This document shows, in pieces, positions 36,801 through 45,305 of a stretch of 64,000 nt of DNA (the first letter of the stretch is position 1; the number at the start of each line of letters is the position of its first letter). Below the pieces are notes generated by a model, which saw only the letters and a program-made list of their open reading frames with translations, did not search any database and had not been told where the DNA came from. The stretch spans positions 53,007 through 117,006 of the forward strand of contig JACQDE010000079.1 of NCBI GenBank assembly GCA_016201285.1. Direction: 5' to 3'. Origin of the DNA: Acidobacteriota bacterium (GTDB lineage Bacteria; Acidobacteriota; Terriglobia; Acidiferrales; UBA7541). A program made the position numbers and the translations under genes.

Positions 36801-36878
36801 GTGCTCGACAGCCCTGCGCTGCGCCGCATTTAATTCCAGCGGCGCATCCGCTGCGCGCGATTCTTTTGCTTTCGCCAT
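33825..36878 (-). CDS. UvrD/PcrA-type helicase with C-terminal AddB-like Fe-S nuclease domain
   Basis: A 1017-residue superfamily-1 helicase fused to a PD-(D/E)XK nuclease. Helicase motifs: Q motif and Walker A (VVAGAGTGKTR), HYILVDEFQDTN, VVGDDDQAIYRFRGAS, LLENYRSTKKVLR, MTVHAAKGLEFDHVFVL and FYVALTRARKRL. Near the C-terminus YNTCPQRFLFDH, EIVDYKTGRP and FVCRTCEYRPVCPAH show a RecB-type nuclease with four Cys for a 4Fe-4S cluster. It likely works in recombinational repair or DNA-end processing. Start 36878 gives the usual N-terminus; 36950 is an alternative. A palindromic repeat and five 15-base tandem units encode about residues 310-339, directly before the NYRS motif. Confidence 0.92.
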   Translation of the reverse strand: MAKAKESRAADAPLELNAAQRRAVEHGEGPLLVVAGAGTGKTRVITERIRRLLETQTEISGENILGLTFTEKAAAEMKHRVEKAVGERAKGLTLTTFHAFCFSLLKEVNPGVQVLDQTDHWILMRRNLPRLRLNLYKRVAEPGQFLGDFAQFFSRCQDELVEPADYERYVAGLHKAHEEMKADLDAGERAEREAELERQTELARVYRVSEALLRERNLITFGGQLLEAVKLLRTNAALLEKLRERYHYILVDEFQDTNIAQIELLWLLGRAHKNIFVVGDDDQAIYRFRGASFGSFQQFAERFIGARPPTAGDLPPGDLPLGDLLLGDLPLGDLPVAPTVENEKRHVLPLLENYRSTKKVLRVSGQVIAQNADRYIADKQLETQNAEGDKIQVVELGSADDEANWVAGEVERLYDKGHRWGEFAVLYRMHTHREKLVKVLSARKIPFVIKNLSILTNPLVRDVLAYLRLIATPSDDVACARVLGAPAWGFEAQDLARLCARASKNRRQPLWDALQGAQGELEFAKVGRRTIELIEFIKRLRGRAWKLRASELLDELIAELGLVLPEDDRNRPYLVRLGDFVREWEQKALTETGKLAELAQYLDDFAAANGQINLAESGGRDAVHLMTVHAAKGLEFDHVFVLRLVMGGFPARPRQPVLEFPDALMKEESPQGDFQIQEERRLFYVALTRARKRLTLTTVIHKRSRRSEFLEDFLSAPEIQKNDVQQIAPKYSAPAERRSGAGEGQLFGAGDPDSRAYSRIAQWAETFHPPAPLPLQLSATAIEGYNTCPQRFLFDHIWGLRGGPRAATTFGSVMHTTVRLVLKEWKENKRLLPWDEVEMIFRREWRSAGFEDDYQEKEYQREGLEQLREFHAGALPRPEDVLGQEKYFELPMEGNVVVTGRMDQVNRLGPGEAEIVDYKTGRPKDEKAARNSLQLSIYALAARGVLELDPVRLTFYNLMTNLPVCSTRDDKQLKKAEEKVQEVAGSIRAGEFGASPGFVCRTCEYRPVCPAHEGSGE
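35863..35949. repeat. REP palindrome plus five 15-base tandem units inside the helicase gene
   Basis: GTAGGGGCGACC (35863-35874) begins a palindrome (GGGCGACC 35867-35874, loop GGAA, GGTCGCCC 35879-35886) identical in stem to those flanking the RAYT gene near 56 kb. It runs into five units of GGAAGGTCGCCCAGC type at 35875, 35890, 35905, 35920 and 35935. The 15-base period keeps the frame, giving a GDLPL repeat in the protein. Confidence 0.9.
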
Positions 36879-37091
36879 GTCTTTGCATCGTAACGGAGAT
36901 TTGCAGGGATGGGTAGAGGCAAGAGCGGCCCGCAGGAGACCCGATCCCAAGAACCGGGAGCTGCTTGCGTTGATCGTCCGAAAACGCTGCGTAATCTAAA
37001 ATGTCGGCCCTGCCTTACGCGGCGGATGTGCGCGCAGCCCACCCTGCACAATGGAAGTCGAACGATGTGAACGGCAGCAGGTCCGAAACTC

Positions 37092-38150
37092 TTATGTGGT
37101 CTGCCCAGCTGCCTGTTCCGCTGCAATAGCCTTTAACTCGGATAAAAGCCGCTCGGCGTCAGTTGCGGACCTCAAGCGAATGACGAAATCCATTTTGCCT
37201 GAAGAGAACGGAGGCGAAATCCGCGAGAGGCGATCCTTAATCTTTCCCTCTGGTACACCGGTAACTTCGCTCAGGCTGTCGGTCCTTACCCACACGCCCA
37301 ATTCTCCAGATTCGGCGCTGGCCAAGTTGCCAGATACATTTATGCCAAACACCATCTTGTTGCCGCTTAACCCGTCATGCTTGCGAGTCCAATAACGGAA
37401 CGATCCGCCAGCCACTCTCGCACACACCTCATCCCAAGCTGGACACATTTGCCGACAAATCTTCACGAGGTCTACGATGTTGTGTTCCGCGGCCATGGCC
37501 ATCAGCGTCGCTTCACTGAAAGAATGGCCGCCCCCCGCCCGAACCGCCGCGACACTTTCCGGAACCAGTACCGAACGGATCAGGATTTCCTTTCCGCCAC
37601 TCAGCTTGGCGTAGTTGAAAAAGACTGCATTTATTTGCACACCGTGTCTCTGTGCGAGGTAGTTGATGATTCGCTCTGCCGAGCTGTCCAGCTGAGCAGC
37701 CGCTACGACCACCCTGTGGTTTTGACAGACCCAATCAGGAAGTTTTTTCTCAAAGCACTCCTCAAAGCAATCCTCCAATGTGCGGCTAGGGTCACCGGAT
37801 TCCCGTTGCAGATAGTCGTTAGCGTATGCGAGCACATCGTCTTCGGAAGTGGCATCTAGCCAGCTGGCATAATCGAGCGCCTGTGCGACAGCCTCCCGCG
37901 TCGTCAGCCCCCTTTTGAGCTCCACAATCACAAGTTTTCCACTGGTATCCATGCACAGGAGGTCCAGGCGGCCAACATTTGCAATCGGCAGTTGCCGCGC
38001 GATGACCAGTAATTTTTCCCCCAGCAGGTCAGGACCTTTGCACAACCACTCTTCAAGTTCCACTTCGCTGTGAGAATCTGCAAAGCTCACATCGTCGTGC
38101 GAAGTCAGCTTGCCATTGGTGATTTCCCACACCTTAATCTGGGTTGCCAT
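37092..38150 (-). CDS. PD-(D/E)XK nuclease-like protein (NucS/DUF91 type)
   Basis: A 352-residue protein. Residues about 60-100 (GRLDLLCMDTSGKLVIVELKRGLTTREAVAQALDYASW) match the nuclease core of NucS/DUF91-type proteins, with D and ExK as the expected metal-binding residues. The C-terminal 120 residues (GNKMVFGINVSGN, VTGVPEGKIKDRL) have no recognised domain. Proteins of this type occur both in mismatch repair and in mobile defence loci. ATG 38150 (ATQIKVWEITNG) is preferred to 38159. Its base composition is less GC-rich than its neighbours and a restriction-gene scrap lies directly upstream, so it was probably acquired. Confidence 0.75.
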   Translation of the reverse strand: MATQIKVWEITNGKLTSHDDVSFADSHSEVELEEWLCKGPDLLGEKLLVIARQLPIANVGRLDLLCMDTSGKLVIVELKRGLTTREAVAQALDYASWLDATSEDDVLAYANDYLQRESGDPSRTLEDCFEECFEKKLPDWVCQNHRVVVAAAQLDSSAERIINYLAQRHGVQINAVFFNYAKLSGGKEILIRSVLVPESVAAVRAGGGHSFSEATLMAMAAEHNIVDLVKICRQMCPAWDEVCARVAGGSFRYWTRKHDGLSGNKMVFGINVSGNLASAESGELGVWVRTDSLSEVTGVPEGKIKDRLSRISPPFSSGKMDFVIRLRSATDAERLLSELKAIAAEQAAGQTT

Positions 38151-38233
38151 ACACACCACCTGTGCCGAGCGGAACGAATACTAACAAAAATTGGCCTGCG
38201 TACACTAGCTGCAGCATACACCACCACGCCCGC

Positions 38234-38368
38234 CCCCCGCGCGATCGCATCTTCTGGCCATCCACCCACCTGAACCAATACTCTGTCAATGAGCTTGACC
38301 CGCGTGTCAGCTTCGCTCTCGGAGCCGCTGCCTGCTACCAATGCTGCAAACTCTTTGCTTATGCCCAC
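38234..38368 (-). pseudogene. N-terminal scrap of a type I restriction subunit-like gene
   Basis: From ATG at 38368 the frame reads DTRVKLIDRVLVQVGGWPEDAI, which resembles the N-terminal region of HsdR and related restriction helicases (TRxKLIDPxLxxxGW). After about 45 codons the similarity ends and the frame runs into the start of the NucS-like gene. It looks like the remains of a restriction gene cut by insertion or deletion. Confidence 0.45.
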
Positions 38369-38665
38369 TCAAGGCATCAAATGCGAAGTCAGGTTCCGTC
38401 ATTGTTGCTCGCCTAATCCGCACATGAGTCCACAGCACGGAACTAGAATTTGTCGTGGAATTGTGGCGCGCTCACCGTTGGAGCACCCGCCCATGCCCCC
38501 GCTGCACACTCGCCGCGTGTTTATAGCCCAAATTGCACCAAAATAGTGCAAAGAGGGCAGTTCTGGATCGCGCTGTCTCCTATCCCGCGCGCAAATTGAC
38601 CCCGCTGCGCGCCGCGCCTATACTTATCTTTCGCTGGCTCGCCCGTCGTTGAAGGAGACCTCCTG
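38369..38665. other. intergenic region before thiolase
   Basis: About 300 bases with no convincing gene. AAGGAG at 38651-38656 is the thiolase ribosome-binding site; no clear promoter or terminator was recognised. Confidence 0.5.
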
Positions 38666-39850
38666 ATGGACACCCCCGTTATTCTCAGCGCCGTGCGCAC
38701 TCCGGTCGGAAAATTCCAGGGCGGGCTGGCGTCGTTTTCCGCCACCGACCTCGGCGCCATCGTCGTCCGCGAAGCGGTACGCCGCGCCGGCATCGAGCCC
38801 GGCCAGGTGGACGAATGCATCATGGGCAACGTGGTTTCCGCCGGACTCGGCCAGGCGCCCGCGCGCCAGGCAGCCATCAAGGGCGGCCTCGATCCGCGCA
38901 GCGGCGCGATGACCATCAACAAAGTTTGCGGCTCGGGCCTGAAGGCCGTGGGCCTTGCCGCGCAGCAGATTCAGCTCGGTGAAGCCGAAATCGAAGTCGC
39001 CGGCGGCATGGAGTCCATGTCGAATTGCCCGTACCTGCTCACACAGGCGCGCACCGGCTACCGCCTGGGCCACGCGCAGGCCTTCGACTCGATGATTTCC
39101 GACGGTCTGTGGGACCCCTACGAAAACTTCCACATGGGCATGACCGGCGAGCTCGTCGCCGAGAAGTACAACATCTCGCGCCAGGAGCAGGACCAGTTCG
39201 CCGTCGAAAGCCACAGGAAAGCCGTGGCCGCGACGAAGAACGGCTGGTTTGAGTCGCAGATTGTTCCCGTGGAGGTACCGCAGAAAAAGGGCGAGCCGCT
39301 CCGCATCACCACGGACGAATCGCCGCGCGAGGATTCCACGCTCGAATCGCTGGCCAAGCTGAAGCCCGCGTTCAAGAAGGACGGCACGGTCACCGCCGGC
39401 AACGCGCCGGGCACCAATGACGGCGCCGCGGCCGTGGTCGTCACCAGCGAACGGCTGGCGTCGAAGATGGGCAAGCAGCCGATGGCGCGCATCGTCGCGC
39501 AGGCCGTCGGCGGCATGGAGCCCAAGTGGGTGATGATGGTGCCCGTGCCCGCGGTCGAAAAACTTTTGCAGAAAACCGGATGGGACCGCGACAAGGACGT
39601 GGACCTGATCGAGCTGAACGAAGCCTTCGCCGTGCAAGCCATAGCCGTGATTCGCGAGTTGAAGCTTGATCCAACGAAAGTGAACGTAAACGGCGGCGCG
39701 GTGGCGCTCGGGCATCCCATCGGCGCGTCCGGCGCGCGCATCCTCACCACGCTGCTCTACGAGCTGCACCGCCGCAACCTCAAGCGCGGCATCGCCGCGC
39801 TCTGCCTCGGCGGCGGCAACGCCGTAGCCCTGGCCGTCGAACGCATGTGA
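38666..39850 (+). CDS. acetyl-CoA C-acetyltransferase (thiolase)
   Basis: A 394-residue thiolase of normal length. The nucleophilic Cys is in [10 protein letters not shown] (about residue 90), the second active-site residues in [18 protein letters not shown] (His) and CLGGGNAVA (Cys). It condenses two acetyl-CoA to acetoacetyl-CoA or runs the reverse in beta-oxidation or ketone use. The next metabolic gene on this strand, at 41761, encodes a 3-hydroxybutyryl-CoA dehydrogenase, the following step of the same pathway. Three unrelated genes lie between them. Confidence 0.95.
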   Translation: MDTPVILSAVRTPVGKFQGGLASFSATDLGAIVVREAVRRAGIEPGQVDECIMGNVVSAGLGQAPARQAAIKGGLDPRSGAMTINKVCGSGLKAVGLAAQQIQLGEAEIEVAGGMESMSNCPYLLTQARTGYRLGHAQAFDSMISDGLWDPYENFHMGMTGELVAEKYNISRQEQDQFAVESHRKAVAATKNGWFESQIVPVEVPQKKGEPLRITTDESPREDSTLESLAKLKPAFKKDGTVTAGNAPGTNDGAAAVVVTSERLASKMGKQPMARIVAQAVGGMEPKWVMMVPVPAVEKLLQKTGWDRDKDVDLIELNEAFAVQAIAVIRELKLDPTKVNVNGGAVALGHPIGASGARILTTLLYELHRRNLKRGIAALCLGGGNAVALAVERM

Positions 39851-39857
39851 CATTTTC

Positions 39858-39906
39858 TGTCATCCTGAGTCCCGACGCCTTTTGTCGGGACGAAGGATCT
39901 CTCTTC
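39858..39906. repeat. intergenic GTCATCCTGAG repeat with hairpin
   Basis: GTCATCCTGA, GTCCCGAC (39869-39876), loop of 7, GTCGGGAC (39884-39891), GAAGGATCTCTCTTC. A variant of the dispersed repeat in which the centre has become an 8-base stem; it may also terminate thiolase transcription. Confidence 0.65.
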
Positions 39907-39967
39907 GGCTTTATAGGGCCACGTTATAGAGTGCCCCTATCACTAAGCAGTAGTCGCTGCGAATTTT

Positions 39968-40390
39968 ATGTTTTGCCCACAGTGCAAATCCGAGTACCGC
40001 AAAGGTTTCACCCGCTGCAAGGACTGCGATATAGACCTCGTCGCTGCGCTACCCCCTGGAGATAATGCGGAATTGCCTCTGGGCGAGTCGAATAGCCAGA
40101 GGCGCTTTCTTGCATGGTTTCTTCCTATGGCTGGGTTTTACTTGCTGACTTTCCTTTTGATGGCGATTCCAGGTCTTGCCCGCAACGAGGTTGTCCTCTT
40201 TCTTTTGTTTGTTTTGGTCTCCTCGGCGGTGCTCGGTGTTTACTGGATGCTGTACCAGGTCATTCGCTTCGAGAGAAAAATGGTCCCATTAGTGATCTTT
40301 GCGTTCGTTCCGTTCGGGTTTGTCTGGTACTACTTGGAACGATTCCGGAAGCGAGAGGGAAAAGCTCGCGTTCCGCTGGCTTTGCGTTGA
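39968..40390 (+). CDS. zinc-ribbon membrane protein
   Basis: A 140-residue protein: an N-terminal zinc ribbon (MFCPQCKSEYRKGFTRCKDC, two CxxC pairs), a short linker, and three membrane segments (WFLPMAGFYLLTFLLMAI, VVLFLLFVLVSSAVLGVYWML, MVPLVIFAFVPFGFVWYYL) with a basic tail. The ribbon is nearly identical to that of the next gene. The function is unknown; ribbon-plus-helices proteins often serve as small membrane adaptors. Confidence 0.7.
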   Translation: MFCPQCKSEYRKGFTRCKDCDIDLVAALPPGDNAELPLGESNSQRRFLAWFLPMAGFYLLTFLLMAIPGLARNEVVLFLLFVLVSSAVLGVYWMLYQVIRFERKMVPLVIFAFVPFGFVWYYLERFRKREGKARVPLALR

Positions 40391-40423
40391 AATTGGCACT
40401 ATTCCGCGGGGAGCTCATCACTG

Positions 40424-41062
40424 ATGTTTTGCCCGATTTGCCACGCCGAGTACCGCAAAGGTTTCACGCGCTGCACCGATTGCGGCGTCGCGCTGGTGCA
40501 TCAGCTCGAGACAAGTGCCTCACCGCTGCGGAACGCCGCGGGCGATTCGGCGGCGTTGCTCTGGCGCGGCGGCGATCCCGTCACTTATGCAGCGCTGATC
40601 GGTGCGCTGCGCGAAGCGCGCATTCCATTCTATGACTCGCAGACGCAGGATGTCGGTGCTGGCCACAGCGCATCCGTGCCATTTCCCAGCCCCTTTGACG
40701 CAACGGCGTCATTCGAAATCCGCGTGCGCCACTCCGACCTCAAGCGCGCCGAACACATCCTCGACGCCCTGCTCGAACAGGAGCCCGAAGACCTGGCCAT
40801 CGGCGTCGCCGCGGACGGCCCCGCCCCCGCCGTGCGCCAGCTCCCCGACGATTGGGACCCCACCGAGGCTACCGTCGAAATCTGGTCCGGTCACGATGCG
40901 GCCCTCGCGCGCTTCCTCGCCGACATTTTCCGCGAGAACGGCATTCCATTACGCGAGTCGGTCGCGCTGCCGGCCACACATCGCCTCCTGGTGCGCCCCC
41001 AGGACGCGCCCATGGCCCGCGAACTCCTCCGCGAAATCATCACCGGCACCCCGCCGTCGTAG
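40424..41062 (+). CDS. zinc-ribbon protein with two DUF2007-like domains
   Basis: A 212-residue soluble protein sharing its N-terminal zinc ribbon (MFCPICHAEYRKGFTRCTDC) with the preceding gene. After it come two copies of a small alpha-beta domain of the DUF2007 (GlnB-like) type: DPVTYAALIGALREARIPFY...FEIRVRHSDLKRAEHIL and HDAALARFLADIFRENGIPLRES...HRLLVRPQDAPMARELL. Such domains are thought to sense or transmit a signal, without proof. The two ribbon genes probably arose by partial duplication and are co-transcribed. Confidence 0.75.
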   Translation: MFCPICHAEYRKGFTRCTDCGVALVHQLETSASPLRNAAGDSAALLWRGGDPVTYAALIGALREARIPFYDSQTQDVGAGHSASVPFPSPFDATASFEIRVRHSDLKRAEHILDALLEQEPEDLAIGVAADGPAPAVRQLPDDWDPTEATVEIWSGHDAALARFLADIFRENGIPLRESVALPATHRLLVRPQDAPMARELLREIITGTPPS

Positions 41063-41185
41063 GCCAGCGTCGCAATGACTTCGGTTTACCCAATCAAAGG
41101 TCGCACGACTCACAGTAATGTTGCACAGTGGGGAGCGATGTGATTCGCTACACTGCAGTTTGATCCACTTGCTCGAGGAGGTCCG

Positions 41186-41740
41186 ATGGCAGAGGTTGGC
41201 GAGGAAATTGTCGGAGCATATCTAAAGGAATGTCTGAAGTGCGACTTTGTAGAATACAATTACGACCTTGGAGTTAAGCAGGCGGAATGTGACGTCGTTG
41301 GCATAGATGTGTTCCATAAAAAAAGTTATTTCTGTGAAGTGGCAACACACACGGGTGGGTTTCTCTATGTTCATCCACGCACAAAGCAACCAGACAACTT
41401 CGGCCGGTTAGTCCGAAAATTCACACAGGACTCCGAATTCGCCCGGCGTCAGTTGACGGACTTCCAGCATGTTTTCATGTTCTGGTCACCAGTAGTGCGC
41501 GGCGCAGGACCAAGTGCAAAGCATAATTCTCTGCGAGATGTTGAGCGTGTCCGTGATCACTGCCGACAGGAACTTGGAATCGATATAGAGCTCGTCATAA
41601 ACGAGGAGTATCGGCGCAAGCTTGATCAGATTAGAGATCTTGCCGGCAATAAAGGGTCGGATAGCTCTTTTTCGATTATACGTTTCCTTCAAATTGAGGA
41701 GAAACTCAGAAAACATTTAGAACAACCCGGCGCGAGGTGA
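41186..41740 (+). CDS. putative restriction-endonuclease-like protein
   Basis: A 184-residue protein with a candidate PD-(D/E)XK-like core: ECDVVGIDVFHKKSYFCEVATHTGG (Asp ... Glu-x-Ala/Thr in place of the usual ExK). The rest is mostly helical and I recognise no family. GAGGAGG (41175-41181) is a strong ribosome-binding site. The gene is clearly richer in A and T than its neighbours and interrupts a fatty-acid/acetoacetyl-CoA gene neighbourhood, which suggests recent transfer, perhaps as a defence gene. The nuclease call rests on one motif. Confidence 0.55.
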   Translation: MAEVGEEIVGAYLKECLKCDFVEYNYDLGVKQAECDVVGIDVFHKKSYFCEVATHTGGFLYVHPRTKQPDNFGRLVRKFTQDSEFARRQLTDFQHVFMFWSPVVRGAGPSAKHNSLRDVERVRDHCRQELGIDIELVINEEYRRKLDQIRDLAGNKGSDSSFSIIRFLQIEEKLRKHLEQPGAR

Positions 41741-41760
41741 TTGGCTGGGTGGGAGGCTTC

Positions 41761-42621
41761 GTGTCAGCAGAAAACATCAAGACCGTCGCGGTGCTGGGCG
41801 CGGGCACCATGGGCAACGGCATCGCGCACGTCTTTGCCGCGCGCGGCTTCAACGTCATTCTGCGCGACGTCGAGCAGCGCTTCCTCGACCGTGGCCTGGA
41901 CACCATCTCCAAAAACCTCGACCGCCAGATCAAGAAGGGCCAGCTCCCCGAAGCCGATAAGCCCGTCATCCTCGGCCGCATCCAGGCGGTCACCGATCTT
42001 TCCGCCATTGCCGCCGCCGATTTCGCCGTCGAAGCCGTGCCCGAAAACCTGCCGCTGAAAACGGAAGTCCTCAAATCCGCGGACGCGCTGCTCCGCAAGG
42101 ACGTGATCCTCGCGAGCAACACCTCCACCATTCCCATCACCGCGCTCGCCGCCATCACCTCGCGCCCCGGGCGCTTCATCGGCATGCACTTCATGAATCC
42201 GGTGCCGGTGATGACGCTCGTCGAAGTCATCCGCGGCCTCGAAACCACCGACGACACGTTTGCCGTCACCATGACGCTCGCGGAAAAGCTCGGCAAGAAG
42301 CCGGTCGCCGTCAACGACGCGCCCGGCTTCGTCTCCAACCGCGTGCTGATGCCCATGATCAACGAAGCGGCCTTCTGCGTGATGGAAGGCGTGGCCACGC
42401 CCGAAGCCGTGGACGACATCATGAAGCTGGGCATGAACCATCCCATGGGCCCGCTCGCGCTCGCCGACCTCATCGGCATCGACACCTGCCTCGCCATCAT
42501 GGAAGTGCTCTACACCGGCTTTTCCGACTCGAAATACCGCCCTTGCCCGCTGCTGAAAAAGATGGTCGCCGCGGGCCGCCTGGGCCGCAAATCCGGCCGC
42601 GGGTTTTATTCCTACACGTAG
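41761..42621 (+). CDS. 3-hydroxybutyryl-CoA dehydrogenase
   Basis: A 286-residue enzyme of normal length. TVAVLGAGTMGNGIAHVFAARG is the NAD(P)-binding Rossmann motif; NTSTIPITALA, GMHFMNPVPVM (catalytic His), NDAPGFVSNRVLMPMINEA and GMNHPMGPLALADLIG are diagnostic. It reduces acetoacetyl-CoA to 3-hydroxybutyryl-CoA or the reverse and would act after the thiolase encoded at 38666. A GTG start at 41761 is chosen because GGGAGG lies at 41751-41756; GTG 41737, overlapping the previous stop, is possible. Confidence 0.93.
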   Translation: MSAENIKTVAVLGAGTMGNGIAHVFAARGFNVILRDVEQRFLDRGLDTISKNLDRQIKKGQLPEADKPVILGRIQAVTDLSAIAAADFAVEAVPENLPLKTEVLKSADALLRKDVILASNTSTIPITALAAITSRPGRFIGMHFMNPVPVMTLVEVIRGLETTDDTFAVTMTLAEKLGKKPVAVNDAPGFVSNRVLMPMINEAAFCVMEGVATPEAVDDIMKLGMNHPMGPLALADLIGIDTCLAIMEVLYTGFSDSKYRPCPLLKKMVAAGRLGRKSGRGFYSYT

Positions 42622-42695
42622 GGCAGGCTTCCATCGTTAAGCAGGCGTAGGGTGCTCCGCCGCGCCTCTTGGGGTTTCGTGGGCCAATAATTAAC

Positions 42696-42724
42696 TTGAC
42701 AATACTCCCCCCTATTGTTTACGG
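42696..42724 (+). promoter_or_regulatory. candidate promoter of the TIG-domain gene
   Basis: A perfect -35 TTGACA at 42696-42701, with only a weak -10 (around TTACGG, 42719-42724) at 17-base spacing. It precedes the GTG start at 42757. Confidence 0.4.
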
Positions 42725-42756
42725 TCTGTGCCATCCCTTCACGTTCGAGGTGGCCA

Positions 42757-45291
42757 GTGCCGAGAACCTCCCGGTTCGGACGGCTGTTCCTATTTTCTTT
42801 GATGCTCCTGATGCTCGCGTATCAGCGCCCGAACAGGGCGGGTGCGGTTCCGGCTGGGGTTGAACACAAACTCTGGTCTGTGTATTGGACGGTCGAGCCC
42901 GGGTTCACCTCCACGTTGGAGATGAAGAATAACCTCGTCGCCGACCCGTTGAACGTATCTGTGTCGCTGTATTTCGCTAATGGCGAGGAGTATCCGCTGG
43001 CTCCGGTGCAGCTCGGCCCTCGGCAGACCGCCACCATCGACCTGAACCGCGCAATCGAGTCTCTGCCAAGTGCTGTGGCCGCCCGCGCTGGACGCGAGGG
43101 TACCCTGGAGCTCGAGTTTGTGGCTCCAAGTCCATCGGCTTTGATGGGAAGCGTCAGCGTGTTGAATCCCGAGCGGGGCATTGCTTGGAACTTCTTCCTC
43201 TATCCGCTTCGTTCAGGACTGCCCATCACCCCCCTGCGGGGTCTCTTCTGGTTTCTGAACCGTGCCGCGGACGGTTTCGTGGCAATGCACAATGTGTCTG
43301 AAGAGTTCCTGTCCGTAAGACCCCATTTCCACATTGCGGGGCAGACGTATGCCCTACCGCCGATTTCGCTGGCGCCGGGACAAGGACACAAATTGATGCT
43401 GCGCGCAGAACTGCGAAAGCTCGGGTTGGCTGATGTCGCGGGCGGAGGAGTCGAGCTCACGTACGACGGCGTACCGGATGCGCTGAAAGCCCACGGAGTG
43501 CTCTTCGACAACCGAGGGTTCTCGGCCGAAGTGGACTTTACCCGCTTCGAGTCGTGGGAGGAAGCGCAGACCGTCACGTTGCGAACTCCTCGCTTTGCGG
43601 TCGGCCAAGCGGATGTGCGGCTCGGGCTCCCCGGGCGAACCCTGTTCGAACCCATGCTCGCGTTGCACAACTTCAACCGGCACGCCCTGGACGTGACCCT
43701 CTTGGTCGGCTATCGTGTGGGCGTAGACAACCACCAGCAACGCATTCCCATTTCGATGTCCCCGGGCGACACGCAGATACTCAAACTGCATCCTTTGTTG
43801 AGGGCCCTGATACCGGCGGACGTTCCATGGGCGAGCCTGGAACTGAGCTACACGGACCGCCACACGGGATTAGCAACAGCCATGGTGAGCGTGAGTCAAG
43901 ATGGGGCGCATAGCATCCGCAGCGTGCTGAACTGGGTGCGTGGCAGCATCCGGGAGGGCTGGTACTGGCGAGCGGACGCGGACCACACGACGCTGCTGGG
44001 GATTCTGAACAGCGATACAGAAGAAGAGCGGGTGGCTGTTTCTCTCGATTATTCCGTGGGCGGAGTAAAGCGAAGTTATGAACTGCCCGTAATGACGATC
44101 AAAGCCGGCTCCGCCGAGAACCTAGACATCGGTGAAATCATATCTCGGGGCGAGCCGGATGCAGACGGCGACGTGATTCCGGCCACCGTGTCATTCGGCG
44201 GATACCGTGTCCGCAAGGTGAACCGGCTCCAGGGCAACCTGACTACCGAAGCTCTGGTCATCAACCGCCGCAAAAAAGGATTTCTCACCTTCTACAATAC
44301 GGCCTGTTGTCTTCGTTTCCCCAGGTTTGATCCAGGCCAGAAGGAAGGCGTCGTTGGCGATACTTTTCAGATCAACATCACGGCAACAGACACCTGCACC
44401 TATGAGCAAGTCCCTCTGGATGGCTTACACTCCTCCAACAACCCATACGTCGCCACCGTTGGGGTATTCACGGGCCAGGTTTCGATGGTCGGTGTAGGCG
44501 CGACCTCGATCTATTCCACTGCCCTATACCCCAGATTGTCTCTCGAACAGTGTATGGACTCAGTGGCGAACGGATATTGCGACGTCACAGTCACGCCGGT
44601 AATCCAGACTATCACCCCCGGACGAGGGCCTATCGGAAACACCACGGCTGTTACAATCGCAGGGAACGGGTTTGGGACAAGTCCAAGTGTTCAGGCAGGC
44701 AGCGGAATCACTGTCAACATTACGTCAGCCAGCAACACCCAGATCCAAGCTAACTTTGTCGTGGCCGCTAACTCACCTGCCGGAAACCATGCGGTCACTG
44801 TTACTGCCTCAGGACAAACCAGCAACAGTGTGAATTTCTTTGTGCAAATACCGGCCACTTTTCGAGAACTTTCAGTCGCAACCAGCAGCGAGGTTTGCCA
44901 GCCCGGAACTGCAGGACACTATTCTGATGTCCTCTACCAGGTCTTTGATCAAGCCGGCAACCCAATTGAGAAGGCTGGCTTGACACCGCAGGAACACTTT
45001 ACTGTAAATGGCACGCCTGCTTTTCCCGGCTTTCTCCCATTCGCGAGTCCACAAACAACCGATTCGTTGGGACGCCTTCTGGACACGCCCGTAGGATCGT
45101 GTTTTGGCCCCCCAGTGCCGGCAGGAAACCCCTGTGCCGATGTCGTCCAAAGCTTCAACGTCCGAGTTCCCACAAGTTCTGGGGAGATCACTTATACGAT
45201 TGCGACCATTACAACCAGGCGCGACTGTGCCCTGGGCCAGCGAATTCAAGTTAGCCCGGGGGGCACTTACACTTTTGGGACAGTAAATTGA
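42757..45291 (+). CDS. large exported protein with IPT/TIG domain
   Basis: An 844-residue protein. A GTG start at 42757 gives a signal peptide (basic start, then LFLFSLMLLMLAY); the TTG at 42715 would add an unlikely leader. About 550 residues of repeated beta-sandwich-like sequence follow (WTVEPGFTSTLEMKNN, GLPGRTLFEPMLALHNFN, LLGILNSDTEEERV). Then comes an IPT/TIG domain (IQTITPGRGPIGNTTAVTIAG to QTSNSVNFFVQ) and a Cys-containing C-terminal region. It is probably secreted or surface-exposed and may have adhesive or structural roles. The local composition is less GC-rich than the metabolic genes to the left. Confidence 0.72.
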   Translation: MPRTSRFGRLFLFSLMLLMLAYQRPNRAGAVPAGVEHKLWSVYWTVEPGFTSTLEMKNNLVADPLNVSVSLYFANGEEYPLAPVQLGPRQTATIDLNRAIESLPSAVAARAGREGTLELEFVAPSPSALMGSVSVLNPERGIAWNFFLYPLRSGLPITPLRGLFWFLNRAADGFVAMHNVSEEFLSVRPHFHIAGQTYALPPISLAPGQGHKLMLRAELRKLGLADVAGGGVELTYDGVPDALKAHGVLFDNRGFSAEVDFTRFESWEEAQTVTLRTPRFAVGQADVRLGLPGRTLFEPMLALHNFNRHALDVTLLVGYRVGVDNHQQRIPISMSPGDTQILKLHPLLRALIPADVPWASLELSYTDRHTGLATAMVSVSQDGAHSIRSVLNWVRGSIREGWYWRADADHTTLLGILNSDTEEERVAVSLDYSVGGVKRSYELPVMTIKAGSAENLDIGEIISRGEPDADGDVIPATVSFGGYRVRKVNRLQGNLTTEALVINRRKKGFLTFYNTACCLRFPRFDPGQKEGVVGDTFQINITATDTCTYEQVPLDGLHSSNNPYVATVGVFTGQVSMVGVGATSIYSTALYPRLSLEQCMDSVANGYCDVTVTPVIQTITPGRGPIGNTTAVTIAGNGFGTSPSVQAGSGITVNITSASNTQIQANFVVAANSPAGNHAVTVTASGQTSNSVNFFVQIPATFRELSVATSSEVCQPGTAGHYSDVLYQVFDQAGNPIEKAGLTPQEHFTVNGTPAFPGFLPFASPQTTDSLGRLLDTPVGSCFGPPVPAGNPCADVVQSFNVRVPTSSGEITYTIATITTRRDCALGQRIQVSPGGTYTFGTVN

Positions 45292-45305
45292 GCGTGGCCG
45301 AACTT

